Shown: positions 34,953 through 46,258, counted from the first letter of the stretch. The stretch: 64,000 nt of DNA from Streptomyces glaucescens (GCF_000761215.1 NZ_CP009438.1:5932501-5996500); one strand, 5' to 3'. The notes: generated by a model from the sequence alone, not told the origin. Made by a program: numbers and translations.

Positions 34953-35339
34953 GAAGGGTAGGTACCCGCCCCGCCGCCTTTCGTGTCACCGCGGCCTGCC
35001 CGCACACCCGCGCGCGTGGCCGGTTTCGGGCGATGGGAAGCACCGGGTTGCGCCGCGCCCCGGAGACCTGTCGGGTGCGCCCGCACGGCGCGGTGACTTC
35101 ACCACCGCACCGCCGCCGCGCCGGACGGGTCCACCCGGGGGCTCCGGTCACCCGGGGCTCCGACCGCCCACGGGCCTCCACCCACGGGCCTTCACCCGCG
35201 GGACCGGCTGCCCGGCGGGCCCGGTCGCGCGCGGACCCCGCCCGCCCGCAGGCCCGCCCGCCCGCGGGCCCGGCCGGCGGGGCCCACGCGCGCGTGCCGC
35301 GAGCGCTGCTTCGGGCACGCGCGCGTTCCCGGGCAGCGC
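34953..35339. other. Gap between treY and glgX
   Basis: 387 bases, very GC-rich, no gene seen. It includes short imperfect direct repeats (CACGGGCCTCCACC and CACGGGCCTTCACC, about 35168-35200) and two copies of ACGCGCGCGT (35286-35295, 35317-35326). A GGGTA-GG-TACCC palindrome lies at 34956-34967, directly upstream of the treY start. Confidence 0.4.
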
Positions 35340-37457
<2,118 letters not shown>

Positions 37458-37645
37458 GGATACGACTCTTTCAGGTGTGCCGCGCGGCTGGGGGTGCCTT
37501 GGCCCCGAGTCTCCTTCGAAAGTGAGGGAACCTCCCCACCCCTCCTTCCCTCTTACCGGCCGACCAGTGCATACCGCGGTATGCCGAATCGAGCGGGGCA
37601 ACAACGTACGTACTCCCACGCACACGGGGGGAGCAGGGGGACGAT

Positions 37646-38476
37646 GTGCGCGAGACAGTGCGCCGCCACCTGGGCAAGGTGGTGGCCGGAACGGGGATCG
37701 CGGTCGCGGGAACCGCGCTGATGGTGGGGATCACCCTGCCGGGCACGGCCGGGGCGGACGACTCGGCCGGGGGGCCGGGCACCGCCGGCGCCGCCGGACG
37801 GACGCCTCCCGGGCGGTCACCGGACGGCTCGGCGGGACAGGCGGTCGAGCCGGGCGTCGTGGCCGAGGCCCCGCCCGAGGGGGAGCGGGGCCTCGGCCGG
37901 GACCCGCTCACCGACGACGAGATCGAGCGGGTGGCCGGCATCGCCCTGAACCAGCGGCTGATCCGGTCGAGCGAGGACGTCGAAGGGGAGCGGGGCCCGC
38001 AGCGGCTCGGCATCGACCTCGCCGAGCCGGAGGCCGACGAGGTCGACGCGGCGGACGCGCCCCGGCGCGCCGACGTCACCTTCTACGACTACCGGGACGA
38101 CACCCTCGTCACCCGGACCGTCAACCTGGACACGGGCAAGGTGGAGCGGACCCTGACCCGGCGCGGCGTCCAGCCGCCCCTGAGCCGGGCCGAGGACGCG
38201 GAGGCCGCCGAGATCCTGCTCGCCGACCCGCTGAGCGCGGGCCTGAAGGCCGACTACGAGGACGCCACCGGCAGGGAACTCACCTCAGCGGACCAGCTCG
38301 CGGTGACCAGCATGGTCTACGGGTCCGTCCCGGGTGCCCAGCCCGCGGCCCTCGACAAGTGCGGGGAACACCGCTGCGCGCGCCTGTTCCCGAAGGTCGT
38401 CAACGGGCCCTGGATCGACGCCCGGCACCTGGTGATCGATCTGAGCGCCCGCAAGGTCGCCCGGCTCGACCGCTGA
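37646..38476 (+). CDS. Secreted protein resembling copper amine oxidase N-terminal domains
   Basis: Protein of 276 residues. The N-terminus (VRRHLGKVVAGTGIAVAGTALM) has a twin-arginine-like motif and a hydrophobic core, cleaved near residue 37. After a low-complexity linker, residues 90-230 contain DVTFYDYRDDTLVTRTVNLDTGKV and GVQPPLSRAEDAEAAEILLADP, which resemble the N2/N3 domains of copper amine oxidases (YDY...VDLxTG, VQPPL, AExIVxADP). No catalytic domain is present; it is encoded by the next gene 78 bases downstream. I infer that the two proteins form one split oxidase. Taken alone it would be a hypothetical protein. Confidence 0.6.
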   Translation: MRETVRRHLGKVVAGTGIAVAGTALMVGITLPGTAGADDSAGGPGTAGAAGRTPPGRSPDGSAGQAVEPGVVAEAPPEGERGLGRDPLTDDEIERVAGIALNQRLIRSSEDVEGERGPQRLGIDLAEPEADEVDAADAPRRADVTFYDYRDDTLVTRTVNLDTGKVERTLTRRGVQPPLSRAEDAEAAEILLADPLSAGLKADYEDATGRELTSADQLAVTSMVYGSVPGAQPAALDKCGEHRCARLFPKVVNGPWIDARHLVIDLSARKVARLDR

Positions 38477-38554
38477 CCGCGCGGCCGGCCGTGACCGCGC
38501 CGCCCTCAACACCAACCTTCCCCACCAGCACCCACGCAGAGGAGTCACTCGCTC

Positions 38555-39874
38555 ATGCGTCTCGACAGATTCCGCCGCGCCCGCGCGCGGACGGCCATGG
38601 CGCTCGCCGTGGCCGGGCTGGCGGCGGGCGCCACGGCCGGAGCGGGACCGGCCGCCGCCCAGCCGAAGGCGGCCCCCGCCCCGGCCCCCGACTGCAGCGC
38701 CGCCTACCGCATCGAGCAGAAGCTCGCCAACGGCACCACCTGGCGGATGTGCTGGCGGCACGAGAGCAAGGCCGGGATCGTCCTGCAGCACATCTCCTAC
38801 CAGCCGCCCGGCGAGACCCGCCCGATCAAGGTCCTGAACAGCGCCAAGCTCGGCCAGATCCACGTGCCGTACGACGACGGCTCGGAGGAGTACGAGGACC
38901 TGACCACCTACCGGTTCGGCGACGGCCTGGTGAACCTGGCGCCCGGCGAGTGCCCGGGAGGCACCATACGGACCGTCAAGGTCCGTGAGCCCAGCTACTC
39001 CGACAGCACCGACGTCAAGGGGCTGTGCACCACCACGCGCGCGCGTGGGCACGCCTACCGCATGCTCACCGATCCCCTGGACGGCAGCGCCCGCAAGCTC
39101 TACCAGAAGCAGGGCAAGGACCTGCTCGTCTACGCGGTCAACAAGGTGAGCTGGTACGAGTACATCACCGAGTGGCGCTTCCAGGACGACGGCACCGTGC
39201 ACATGAACGTCGGCGCCACCGGCAGCCTCGCGCCCCAGGACTACGACGCCGCCGACGGCCAGGGCTGGCCCATCGGCAAGGGCCCGAAGGCCAGGGCCCT
39301 CAGCCACAGCCACAACGTCTTCTGGCGGCTGCACTTCGGCCTCGACGGCTCCTCCAAGGGCCGCATCGAGCAGTACGACTCCAAGGTCACCCCGCCCGCC
39401 CCGGGCAAGCCGGCGCCCAGCAACCGGACCACCCGCACCCAGGTGACCAGGGAACTGGCGGGCGACGCGCGGAACATGCGCTGGTGGCGCGTGGTCAGCG
39501 CCACCGGCAAGAACAAGGACGGGCACGCGCGGTCGTACGAGCTGGTGCCCGGCGCCACCGCCAAGTACCCGGGCCGCGGCTTCTCCCGGCACGACGTGTA
39601 CTTCACCCAGTACGACAAGTGCGAGCAGTACGCCAGCGGCAACCCGGGATGCCCGAGCGGCCACCCGAAATCCGTGGACAAGTGGGTCGGCGGCCAGACC
39701 CTGACCAACCCGGTGGTCTGGGTGAACGTCGGCTTCCACCACATCGCCCGGGACGAGGACCAGCAGCCCATGCCGGTCCACTGGCAGGGTTTCTCGCTCG
39801 CACCGCGGGACGTCACCGCTATGAATCCGCTCACTCCGAAGGAACTGGCGGGCGCGAACGGCCAACTCGACTAG
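38555..39874 (+). CDS. Secreted copper amine oxidase catalytic-domain protein
   Basis: Protein of 439 residues with a Sec/Tat-like signal ending near residue 36. The remainder matches only the catalytic beta-sandwich of copper amine oxidases. The cofactor region reads VSWYEYITEWRFQDDGTVHMNVGATG (given in order), equivalent to the usual NYDY site; the Tyr that becomes TPQ is kept but the preceding Asn is Trp. Copper ligands are HSHNVFWRLHFGLDG (two His) and probably the distal His in FHHIARDEDQQPMPVHW. The catalytic base cannot be placed with confidence. The N2/N3-like part is in the upstream gene. It may oxidise amines outside the cell. Confidence 0.75.
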   Translation: MRLDRFRRARARTAMALAVAGLAAGATAGAGPAAAQPKAAPAPAPDCSAAYRIEQKLANGTTWRMCWRHESKAGIVLQHISYQPPGETRPIKVLNSAKLGQIHVPYDDGSEEYEDLTTYRFGDGLVNLAPGECPGGTIRTVKVREPSYSDSTDVKGLCTTTRARGHAYRMLTDPLDGSARKLYQKQGKDLLVYAVNKVSWYEYITEWRFQDDGTVHMNVGATGSLAPQDYDAADGQGWPIGKGPKARALSHSHNVFWRLHFGLDGSSKGRIEQYDSKVTPPAPGKPAPSNRTTRTQVTRELAGDARNMRWWRVVSATGKNKDGHARSYELVPGATAKYPGRGFSRHDVYFTQYDKCEQYASGNPGCPSGHPKSVDKWVGGQTLTNPVVWVNVGFHHIARDEDQQPMPVHWQGFSLAPRDVTAMNPLTPKELAGANGQLD

Positions 39875-39987
39875 GGAGGTTGACGTACCGACCCGGTCCA
39901 TCGGGCTGCACCGCCGACCGCTCCCGGAGTACCCTTCCTTGATCGTTGACAAGGGTGTGGTGCCCGGAAGCGGAAGGCGGTGCGCGG

Positions 39988-41229
39988 GTGGGCTCGGGAG
40001 GGCTGGAGCTGCCCCCTGGTGACGAGGGTCGCGAGGGGAACTCCGCGGACGTCCCGCCCGGCGCGGTGTCCCTGGCCAGGCCGATGGAGACCAACTCCAT
40101 CGGCCCGGAACTGGAGTGGGACGCCGACGCCTGGCGCGAGGTGCGCACCCGCGCCCAGCGGGCCGGCCGGGCCTACATCTGGCTGAACCTGGTGGAACAG
40201 CGCCTGCGCGCGGTCGTGGCCGCGGTCCTGCGCCCCATCTACGAACCCGTGCACGGTGACGACTGGGTGGTCGCCGCCGCCGGACCGGCCGGCCAGGAAT
40301 GGGTGCAGCGCGCGGTGGCGGTGCGCGAGGTCAGCCGCCGCAAGGGCTATCTGCTCGACCCGGCCGACGACAACGTCCTCAGCTTCCTCACCCTCCCGCA
40401 GCTGCGGGAGCTGATGGTGCAGCACTGGCCGTGCTTCGAGCCGTACGTCGACGAGCGCCGGGACGTCGAACTCGCCCTGGACGAGCTGGAGGTCACCCGC
40501 AACGTCGTCTCCCGCAACCGGGCCCTGTCCGAGGCCGTGCTGCGCCAGGCCGAGCGGGCCTCGGCGCGGCTGCTGGAGATCCTGGGCGCGGGCGGCGACG
40601 TGCCGTCGGCGCGCCGGCTGCCCGTCGACGCGGTCGAGGACCTGGTCGGCGACCGGTACGCGGACGTGGTGGCCGTGCACCCGGACCGGGTGCGGCTGCT
40701 GCGCCAGTTCCCGGCCGAGGACCTCTTCGGCAACGCCCGCCGCCTCGACGCCATCGGCATCGGTCTCAACCTGCTCGTGCAGAACTTCTCCGGGCGGCGG
40801 CTGGTCCGCCTCGCCGAGGCCGGCTGCCGGGTGCGGCTGCTCTTCCTCAACCCGGCCTCCAGCGCGGTCAAGCGGCGCGAGCGCGAACTGGGCATCAAGC
40901 GCGGCGAGCTGAGCCGGGCCGTGGAGATGAACATCCTGCACATGCGCCGGGTCCGGGCCCGGCTGCGCGACCCCGGCGCGTTCGAGATCCAGGTGTTCGA
41001 CGAGACCCCGCGCTTCACCGCCTACCTCGTCGACGGGGACGGCTCCGACGGCATCGCGGTCGTGCAGTCCTATCTGCGCCGCACCCGCGGCATGGAGGCA
41101 CCGGTGCTGGTGCTGCGGGGCGGCAGCCGGGTGGTCCGGGCGGACCAGCCGGACGGGGAGGGCGGTCTCTTCCCCACCTACCGGGAGGAGTTCGAACTGG
41201 CCTGGGCGGATTCGCGTCCCGTGTCCTGA
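39988..41229 (+). CDS. HEPN-domain protein of the SAV2148 type with C-terminal DUF5919-like domain
   Basis: Protein of 413 residues. After a disordered start, residues about 35-200 form an all-helical HEPN-like domain (RTRAQRAGRAYIWLNLVEQRLRAVV). The C-terminal part (GLNLLVQNFSGRRLVRLAEAGCRVRLLFLNPASSAVKRRE and FEIQVFDETPRFTAYLVDGD in order) resembles the phospholipase-D-like DUF5919 fold. HEPN proteins are often RNases or parts of defence and stress systems; I do not see the RxxxxH RNase motif clearly. GTG start at 39988 is supported by a GGAAGG site; an ATG at 40084 is the alternative. Confidence 0.7.
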   Translation: MGSGGLELPPGDEGREGNSADVPPGAVSLARPMETNSIGPELEWDADAWREVRTRAQRAGRAYIWLNLVEQRLRAVVAAVLRPIYEPVHGDDWVVAAAGPAGQEWVQRAVAVREVSRRKGYLLDPADDNVLSFLTLPQLRELMVQHWPCFEPYVDERRDVELALDELEVTRNVVSRNRALSEAVLRQAERASARLLEILGAGGDVPSARRLPVDAVEDLVGDRYADVVAVHPDRVRLLRQFPAEDLFGNARRLDAIGIGLNLLVQNFSGRRLVRLAEAGCRVRLLFLNPASSAVKRRERELGIKRGELSRAVEMNILHMRRVRARLRDPGAFEIQVFDETPRFTAYLVDGDGSDGIAVVQSYLRRTRGMEAPVLVLRGGSRVVRADQPDGEGGLFPTYREEFELAWADSRPVS

Positions 41230-41357
41230 ATGTCGCGAGTGGTGGGACATGCCGCCGTTGCGATCCCGGTAAGCGGAGTGCGGGCCACCGATTGTCAGTG
41301 GCGCATGCGAGGGTGGAGGCCACTGGGGGAAAGCACCACCGAGGAGGGGGACCACCC

Positions 41358-42080
41358 ATGGGCTGGCACCGGGAGCTGCTGACCGGCTTCGACCTGGAGA
41401 CGACCGGGACGGATCCGCACACGGCGCGCATCGTCACCGCCGCCGTCATCGAGGTCAGGGACGGGCAGCCCCTGGGCCGCAGGGAATGGCTGGCGGACCC
41501 GGGGATCGAGATCCCGGCCGACGCCGTCGCCGTGCACGGCATCAGCAACGAGCGCGCCGCCGCCGACGGGCTCCCCGCCGGCCGGGTCGCGGACGCCGTC
41601 GCCGACGTCCTGGCGGGGTACTGGAAGGCGGGAGTCCCGGTCGTCGCCTACAACGCCTCCTTCGACCTCACCCTGCTCTCCGCCGAGCTGCGGCGGCACG
41701 GCCTGCCGTCCCTGCGCGACCGCCTCGGCGGCCAGGACCCGGCTCCCGTCGTCGACCCGTACACCATCGACCGCCGCGCCGACCGCTACCGCCGCGGCAA
41801 GCGCACCCTGGAAGCCGTGTGCACGGAGTACGGCATAGCCCTCGACTCGGCCCACGACGCCTGCGCCGACGCCCTCGCCGCCGCCCGGCTGGCCTGCGCG
41901 ATAGCCGGCCGCCACCCCAAGATCGCGGCCCTCGGCCCGGCGGAGCTGCACCGCCGCCAGATCGAGTGGTACGCCGAGTGGGCGGCGGACTTCCAGGCCT
42001 TCCTGCGCCGCAAGGGGGACCCGGCGGCGGTGGTCGACGGCACCTGGCCCGTGCGGGAGCTCACGGACGAGCGGGTCTGA
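41358..42080 (+). CDS. DEDDh 3'-5' exonuclease
   Basis: Protein of 240 residues with the DnaQ-like exonuclease fold. Exo I is GFDLETTGTDP (Asp, Glu), Exo II AYNASFDLTLL (Asp), Exo III HDACADALAAARL (His and Asp). All four catalytic acids and the His are present, so it should be active on DNA or RNA 3' ends using two metal ions. The C-terminal 60 residues are a basic/aromatic tail (RRQIEWYAEWAADFQAFLRRKG) found in actinobacterial stand-alone members. ATG at 41358 follows a GAGGAGGGG site. Confidence 0.9.
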   Translation: MGWHRELLTGFDLETTGTDPHTARIVTAAVIEVRDGQPLGRREWLADPGIEIPADAVAVHGISNERAAADGLPAGRVADAVADVLAGYWKAGVPVVAYNASFDLTLLSAELRRHGLPSLRDRLGGQDPAPVVDPYTIDRRADRYRRGKRTLEAVCTEYGIALDSAHDACADALAAARLACAIAGRHPKIAALGPAELHRRQIEWYAEWAADFQAFLRRKGDPAAVVDGTWPVRELTDERV

Positions 42081-42110
42081 CCCCGCCGCGCGGACACGGG
42101 CGACCGCACC

Positions 42111-42974
42111 TCAGAACGGGTACCAGCGCACCGTCTCGTCCCCGTCCCGCAGCGACGCCACCCGCCGCTCGAACTCGGCCAGCGCCTTCGGATTGCCCGG
42201 CGCGTGCTGGGCCACCCAGGCGCAGCTCGCCGTCTCCCGGGCGCCGCGCAGCACCGCACAGCCCTCCCAGGCGCGCACGTCCCAGCCGTAGGTCCCGGTG
42301 AAGGCGTCGTACGCCTCGGCGGGCAGGCCGTAGCGGTCGCGGGAGAGCGCCATCACCACCAGGTCGTGCTCGCGCAGGTCGGCGGAGAAGGTCTCCAGAT
42401 CCACCAGGACCGGCCCGTCGGGACCGATGTGCACATTGCGGGGCAGCGCGTCGCCGTGGATCGGCCCGGGCGGCAACTGCGGGGTGAGGGCCGCGGCAGC
42501 CGCCGCGAAGCCGTCCCGCCGCTCACGCAGATACGCCGCGTCGGCGGGGGCGATCGCCCCGCCGGCCAGCCGCAGCCAGCGCTCCACGCCGCCCAGCAGG
42601 TCGCGCGGCGGCAGGGCGAAGGGAGGAGAGGGCAGTGCGTGGACGATCCGCAGCAGTGCGGCGAGATCCCGCGGCTGCGCGGGCCGTACCGGATCGGGCA
42701 GCCGGTGCCACACCGTCACCGGGTGCCCCTCGACCAGCAGCGGCTCCGGCTCGGCCGCCCGGACCGCGGGGACACCGGCCTCCGCCAGCCATCCCGCGAC
42801 GGCCAGCTCGCGCCGGGCGCGCTCCAGCAGTTCGGCGTCGCGGCCCACCTTGACGACCAGGTCACCGGAGGCGAACACCGCGTTCTCGCCCAGCGCGAGC
42901 AGGCGGGCCTCCCGCGCCGCGCCGGGCAGGACCCCCGCACCGGCCAGTACGTCCCGCGCCCGTGCCTCGTCCAT
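42111..42974 (-). CDS. APH-family small-molecule kinase
   Basis: Protein of 287 residues with the aminoglycoside/choline-kinase fold. Small-lobe Lys is in GDLVVKVGRD, the catalytic loop is GPIHGDALPRNVHI (HGDxxxxN intact) and the metal Asp is in VLVDLETFSADLREHDLV. It should be an active phosphotransferase, unlike the protein at 26124. Target unknown; antibiotic resistance is possible but not indicated. The ATG at 42974 is chosen because the upstream open frame runs through low-complexity CCGTC/CCGCC repeats (42975-43060). Confidence 0.85.
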   Translation of the reverse strand: MDEARARDVLAGAGVLPGAAREARLLALGENAVFASGDLVVKVGRDAELLERARRELAVAGWLAEAGVPAVRAAEPEPLLVEGHPVTVWHRLPDPVRPAQPRDLAALLRIVHALPSPPFALPPRDLLGGVERWLRLAGGAIAPADAAYLRERRDGFAAAAAALTPQLPPGPIHGDALPRNVHIGPDGPVLVDLETFSADLREHDLVVMALSRDRYGLPAEAYDAFTGTYGWDVRAWEGCAVLRGARETASCAWVAQHAPGNPKALAEFERRVASLRDGDETVRWYPF

Positions 42975-43206
42975 CGTCCGCCTCCGTCTTCCGTCGTCTT
43001 GTTCCGCGTCGTCCGCCGTCCTCCGCCGCCCTCCGCCGTCTCGCGCCGTCGAGCCGGGGTGGCCGGTTCTCGCCATCACCGGTCAGTCTCGCATCCGCAC
43101 AGGTGGGACCGTGTGCGCGGTGCCTTGACGGCGCATGACGCCTTCACGACCATGGCGGAGGCCCGCCGGGCCCAGGTCGTCACGACCCTGCGAAGGAGCC
43201 GATGAC

Positions 43207-44142
43207 GTGACTGCGGTGACCGAGGCGAGGCACACGGCGAAAAGCCCGCCGGGCCGGGGCCGCCCGCGGCGGGGCGCCCGCCGCGGTGCCTGGTTCCTGG
43301 TGCTGCCCGCCCTTCTGCCGATCCTGGTGCTGAGTGTCGGACCGCTGCTCCACGGGGTGCTGCTCGCCTTCACGGACGCCCAGTCGGGCCGCACCGAACC
43401 CACCCGGTGGATCGGCGGGCTGAACTTCACCGACCTGGCCCGGGACACCCTGTTCTGGGAGTCGTTCCGCATCGGCCTGGTGTGGGCGGTCGGCGTGACC
43501 GTGCCGCAGTTCCTGCTGGCGCTCGGCCTCGCCCTGCTGCTGAACCAGGACCTGCGGCTGAGATGGCTCGCCCGGGCCCTCGCCATCGTCCCGTGGGCGA
43601 TGCCCGAGGTGGTCGTCGGCATCATGTGGCGGCTGGTCTACAACCCGGACGCGGGCATCCTCAACGAGACCCTGCGCGACCTGGGCCTCGGTGACGGCCG
43701 CGACTGGCTCAGCGGGCTCGGCACCGCCCTGCCCGCGGTGATCGTCGTCGGTGTCTGGGCGGGGATGCCGCAGACCACGGTCGCCCTGCTCGCCGGCCTG
43801 CAGAACACCCCGCGCGAGCTGCACGAGGCGGCGGCCCTCGACGGCGCGGGTGCCTGGCGCCGCTTCCGCACCGTGACCTGGCCCGCCCTGCGCCCGGTCG
43901 CCCTCGCCATCACCGCCCTGAACTTCATCTGGAACGTCAACGCCTTCGCCCTGGTCTACGTGCTGACCAACGGCGGCCCCGGCGGGCGCACCCGGCTGCC
44001 CATGCTGTTCGCCTACGAAGAGGCCTTCCGCTACGGCCAGTTCGGGTACGCGGCGGCGATGGGCTGCGTCATGGTCGCGGTGATCTCGGTACTGCTCGCC
44101 CTCTTCCTGGCCGGGCGGCTCAAGGGAGGTGACGGGGCGTGA
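43207..44142 (+). CDS. Sugar ABC transporter permease (MalF type)
   Basis: Protein of 311 residues. A basic N-terminus is followed by six predicted helices and the coupling loop HEAAALDGAGAWRRFRTVTWPALRPV. Conserved TNGGPGGRT is in the last periplasmic loop. The GTG at 43207 has AAGGAG at eight bases. It partners the MalG-type permease at 44139 (4-base overlap) and the binding protein at 44972. No ATPase gene is included; streptomycetes usually energise such importers with the shared MsiK ATPase. Confidence 0.9.
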   Translation: MTAVTEARHTAKSPPGRGRPRRGARRGAWFLVLPALLPILVLSVGPLLHGVLLAFTDAQSGRTEPTRWIGGLNFTDLARDTLFWESFRIGLVWAVGVTVPQFLLALGLALLLNQDLRLRWLARALAIVPWAMPEVVVGIMWRLVYNPDAGILNETLRDLGLGDGRDWLSGLGTALPAVIVVGVWAGMPQTTVALLAGLQNTPRELHEAAALDGAGAWRRFRTVTWPALRPVALAITALNFIWNVNAFALVYVLTNGGPGGRTRLPMLFAYEEAFRYGQFGYAAAMGCVMVAVISVLLALFLAGRLKGGDGA

Positions 44143-44972
44143 GAACCCGCACGAGCGCCCGCGTCGGGCAGTACGCGGCACTGCTCGCCTATCTGCTCTT
44201 CCTCGCCCTGCCCCTCCTCTGGCTGCTCTCCACGGCCTTCAAGCCGCCGCGCGAGCTGGGCAGCCTGCACCCGGCCTGGATCCCCGAGGACCCCACCCTG
44301 GCCAACTTCCGGCAGGCCTTCGAGGAGCAGCCGCTGCTGCGGGCGGCCCTCAACTCGCTGCTCGCCGCGGCCGGGGCGGCGGTGGTCGCGGTGCTGGTCG
44401 CCACCCCGATGGCCTACGTCATGGCCCGGCACCGCACCCGGCTGGCCCGGGCCGCGACCGGCTGGGTCGTGGTCAGCCAGGCGTTCCCGTTCGTCCTCGT
44501 GATCATCCCGCTGTTCCTGGTGCTGAAGAACCTGCGGCTGATCGATTCCCTGCCGGGCCTGGTCCTGGTGTACGTGGTGTGGGCGCTGCCGTTCGCGCTG
44601 TGGATGCTCGCCGGATACGTCCGGGCGGTGCCCACCGAGCTGGAGGAGGCCGCCGCGGTCGACGGCGCCGGACGACTGCGGACGCTGGTGTCGGTGACCG
44701 GCCCGCTGCTCGCGCCGGGCATCGTGGCGACCGCGCTGTTCGCGTTCGTCACCGCGTGGAACGAGTTCTTCTTCGCGCTGGTCCTGCTCAAGACGCCGGA
44801 GAAACAGACCCTGCCCGTGATCCTCACCCACTTCCTCGGCGCGGAGGGCGTCGCCGACCTCGGCCCGCTGGCCGCCGCCGCGTTCCTCGCCACCCTGCCG
44901 TCGCTGGTCGTCTTCGCGCTCATCCAGCGGCGGATCACGGGCGGCCTGCTGACCGGGGCGGTGAAGAGCTGA
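44139..44972 (+). CDS. Sugar ABC transporter permease (MalG type)
   Basis: Protein of 277 residues with six helices. The N-terminal LLAYLLFLALPLLWLLSTAFKPPRE and coupling loop EEAAAVDGAGRLRTLVSVTGPLLAPG are diagnostic of the second maltose-type permease. GTG start overlaps the previous stop by four bases and its own stop overlaps the next start by one. It forms a heterodimeric pore with the preceding permease. Confidence 0.9.
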   Translation: MRTRTSARVGQYAALLAYLLFLALPLLWLLSTAFKPPRELGSLHPAWIPEDPTLANFRQAFEEQPLLRAALNSLLAAAGAAVVAVLVATPMAYVMARHRTRLARAATGWVVVSQAFPFVLVIIPLFLVLKNLRLIDSLPGLVLVYVVWALPFALWMLAGYVRAVPTELEEAAAVDGAGRLRTLVSVTGPLLAPGIVATALFAFVTAWNEFFFALVLLKTPEKQTLPVILTHFLGAEGVADLGPLAAAAFLATLPSLVVFALIQRRITGGLLTGAVKS

Positions 44973-46258
44973 TGCGCACCAGGCCCACGGCCGTGCTCCT
45001 CGCGGCCCTCATGCTCCTCGCGGGCTGCTCCGGCGGTGGGGACGACGGGGGCGGGGACGGCCGGGTCACCCTGCGCTTCCAGTCGCTCGCCTGGCAACAG
45101 GAGTCCGTGGAGGCCACGAAGGACCTGGTGGCCGAGTGGAACGCCGGCCACCCGGACATCCGCGTCGAGTACGTCCAGGGGAGCTGGGACAGCGTCCACG
45201 ACCAGCTCCTCACCTCCTTCGAGGGCGGCGAGGCACCCGACGTCATCCACGACGCCTCCGACGACCTCGCGGACTTCGCCTACGGCGGCTACCTCGCCGA
45301 CCTCACCGGCCTGCTGCCCGAGCGGCTGAAGTCGGACATCCCGCCGCGCACCTGGGAGACGGTGACCTTCGGGGACGGCATCTACGGGGTGCCCTTCCTC
45401 CAGGAGCCCAGGGTGCTGATCGCCAACAGGACCTGGCTGGAGGAGGCGGGCGTGCGCATCCCCACGCCCGACGACCCGTGGAGCTGGGCGGAGTTCCGCG
45501 CCGTCACCCGGCGGCTGTCCGGGGACGGGAGGTACGGGGTGGCCTGGCCGCTGAAGGACCCCGTCTCCGCCACCCTCAACCTGTCGCTGTCGGCGGGAGG
45601 CCGGCTGTTCCACCGGGGCCCGGACGGCAAGGTCACCGTACGCTTCCGGGCGGCCGACGCGGTCGTGCCGCGCACGGTCCACGACCAGGTCGGCACCGAC
45701 CGCAGCGCCTCGCCCACCACCCTGGGCAGCGGCGGCTCGGACACCCTGCCCGGCTTCTTCGGCGGCCGGTACGCGATGGTCCCGCTCGGTTTCTCCTACC
45801 GCCAGCAGATCGTCCAGCAGGCCCCCGAGGGCTTCGACTGGCAGGTGCTGCCCGCCCCGGCCGGCGCCGGCGGCCTCGCCCAGGGGGTCAGCCCGCAGAC
45901 GCTGTCCATCGCCGAGGACAGCCCGCACAAGCGGGAGGCCGCCGCGTTCCTCGCCTTCCTGCTCCGGCCGGAGAACATGGTGCGGCTCGCACTCGGCGAC
46001 TGGATGCTGCCCACCGGCACCGAGGCGCTGGAGGACCCGGCGCTGCACACCGCCGAACACGGCTGGGCCACGGGCACCGCCCTCGCCGGCCGTCTCCGCT
46101 CGGCGCCCGCCCAGTCGGTGCGGGGCTATCCGGAGTGGAAGGACAAGGTGGCGACACCGGCGTTCCAGGAGTACTACAGCGGCGCGATCGGCCTGGACGA
46201 GCTGCGCCGGCGCCTGGAGGGCGACGGCAACCTGGTGCTGGCGCGCTACCAGCGCTAG
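44972..46258 (+). CDS. Sugar ABC transporter substrate-binding lipoprotein
   Basis: Protein of 428 residues with lipobox LLAGC at about 15-19. The mature part matches family 1 solute-binding proteins: LVAEWNAGHPDIRVEYV, GEAPDVIHDASDDLADFAYGGYLADL, GVPFLQEPRVLIANRTWLEEAG and HKREAAAFLAFLLRPENMVRLA. It captures a sugar or oligosaccharide for the two upstream permeases. Ligand unknown; no glycosidase or LacI regulator lies next to it to give a hint. It is the last gene of the operon. Confidence 0.9.
   Translation: MRTRPTAVLLAALMLLAGCSGGGDDGGGDGRVTLRFQSLAWQQESVEATKDLVAEWNAGHPDIRVEYVQGSWDSVHDQLLTSFEGGEAPDVIHDASDDLADFAYGGYLADLTGLLPERLKSDIPPRTWETVTFGDGIYGVPFLQEPRVLIANRTWLEEAGVRIPTPDDPWSWAEFRAVTRRLSGDGRYGVAWPLKDPVSATLNLSLSAGGRLFHRGPDGKVTVRFRAADAVVPRTVHDQVGTDRSASPTTLGSGGSDTLPGFFGGRYAMVPLGFSYRQQIVQQAPEGFDWQVLPAPAGAGGLAQGVSPQTLSIAEDSPHKREAAAFLAFLLRPENMVRLALGDWMLPTGTEALEDPALHTAEHGWATGTALAGRLRSAPAQSVRGYPEWKDKVATPAFQEYYSGAIGLDELRRRLEGDGNLVLARYQR

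Noticed and set aside
42975..43060. CCGTC/CCGCC runs considered as the N-terminus of the kinase gene
   Set aside because: Low-complexity Arg/Asp-rich extension absent from the family; the ATG at 42974 gives the normal start.
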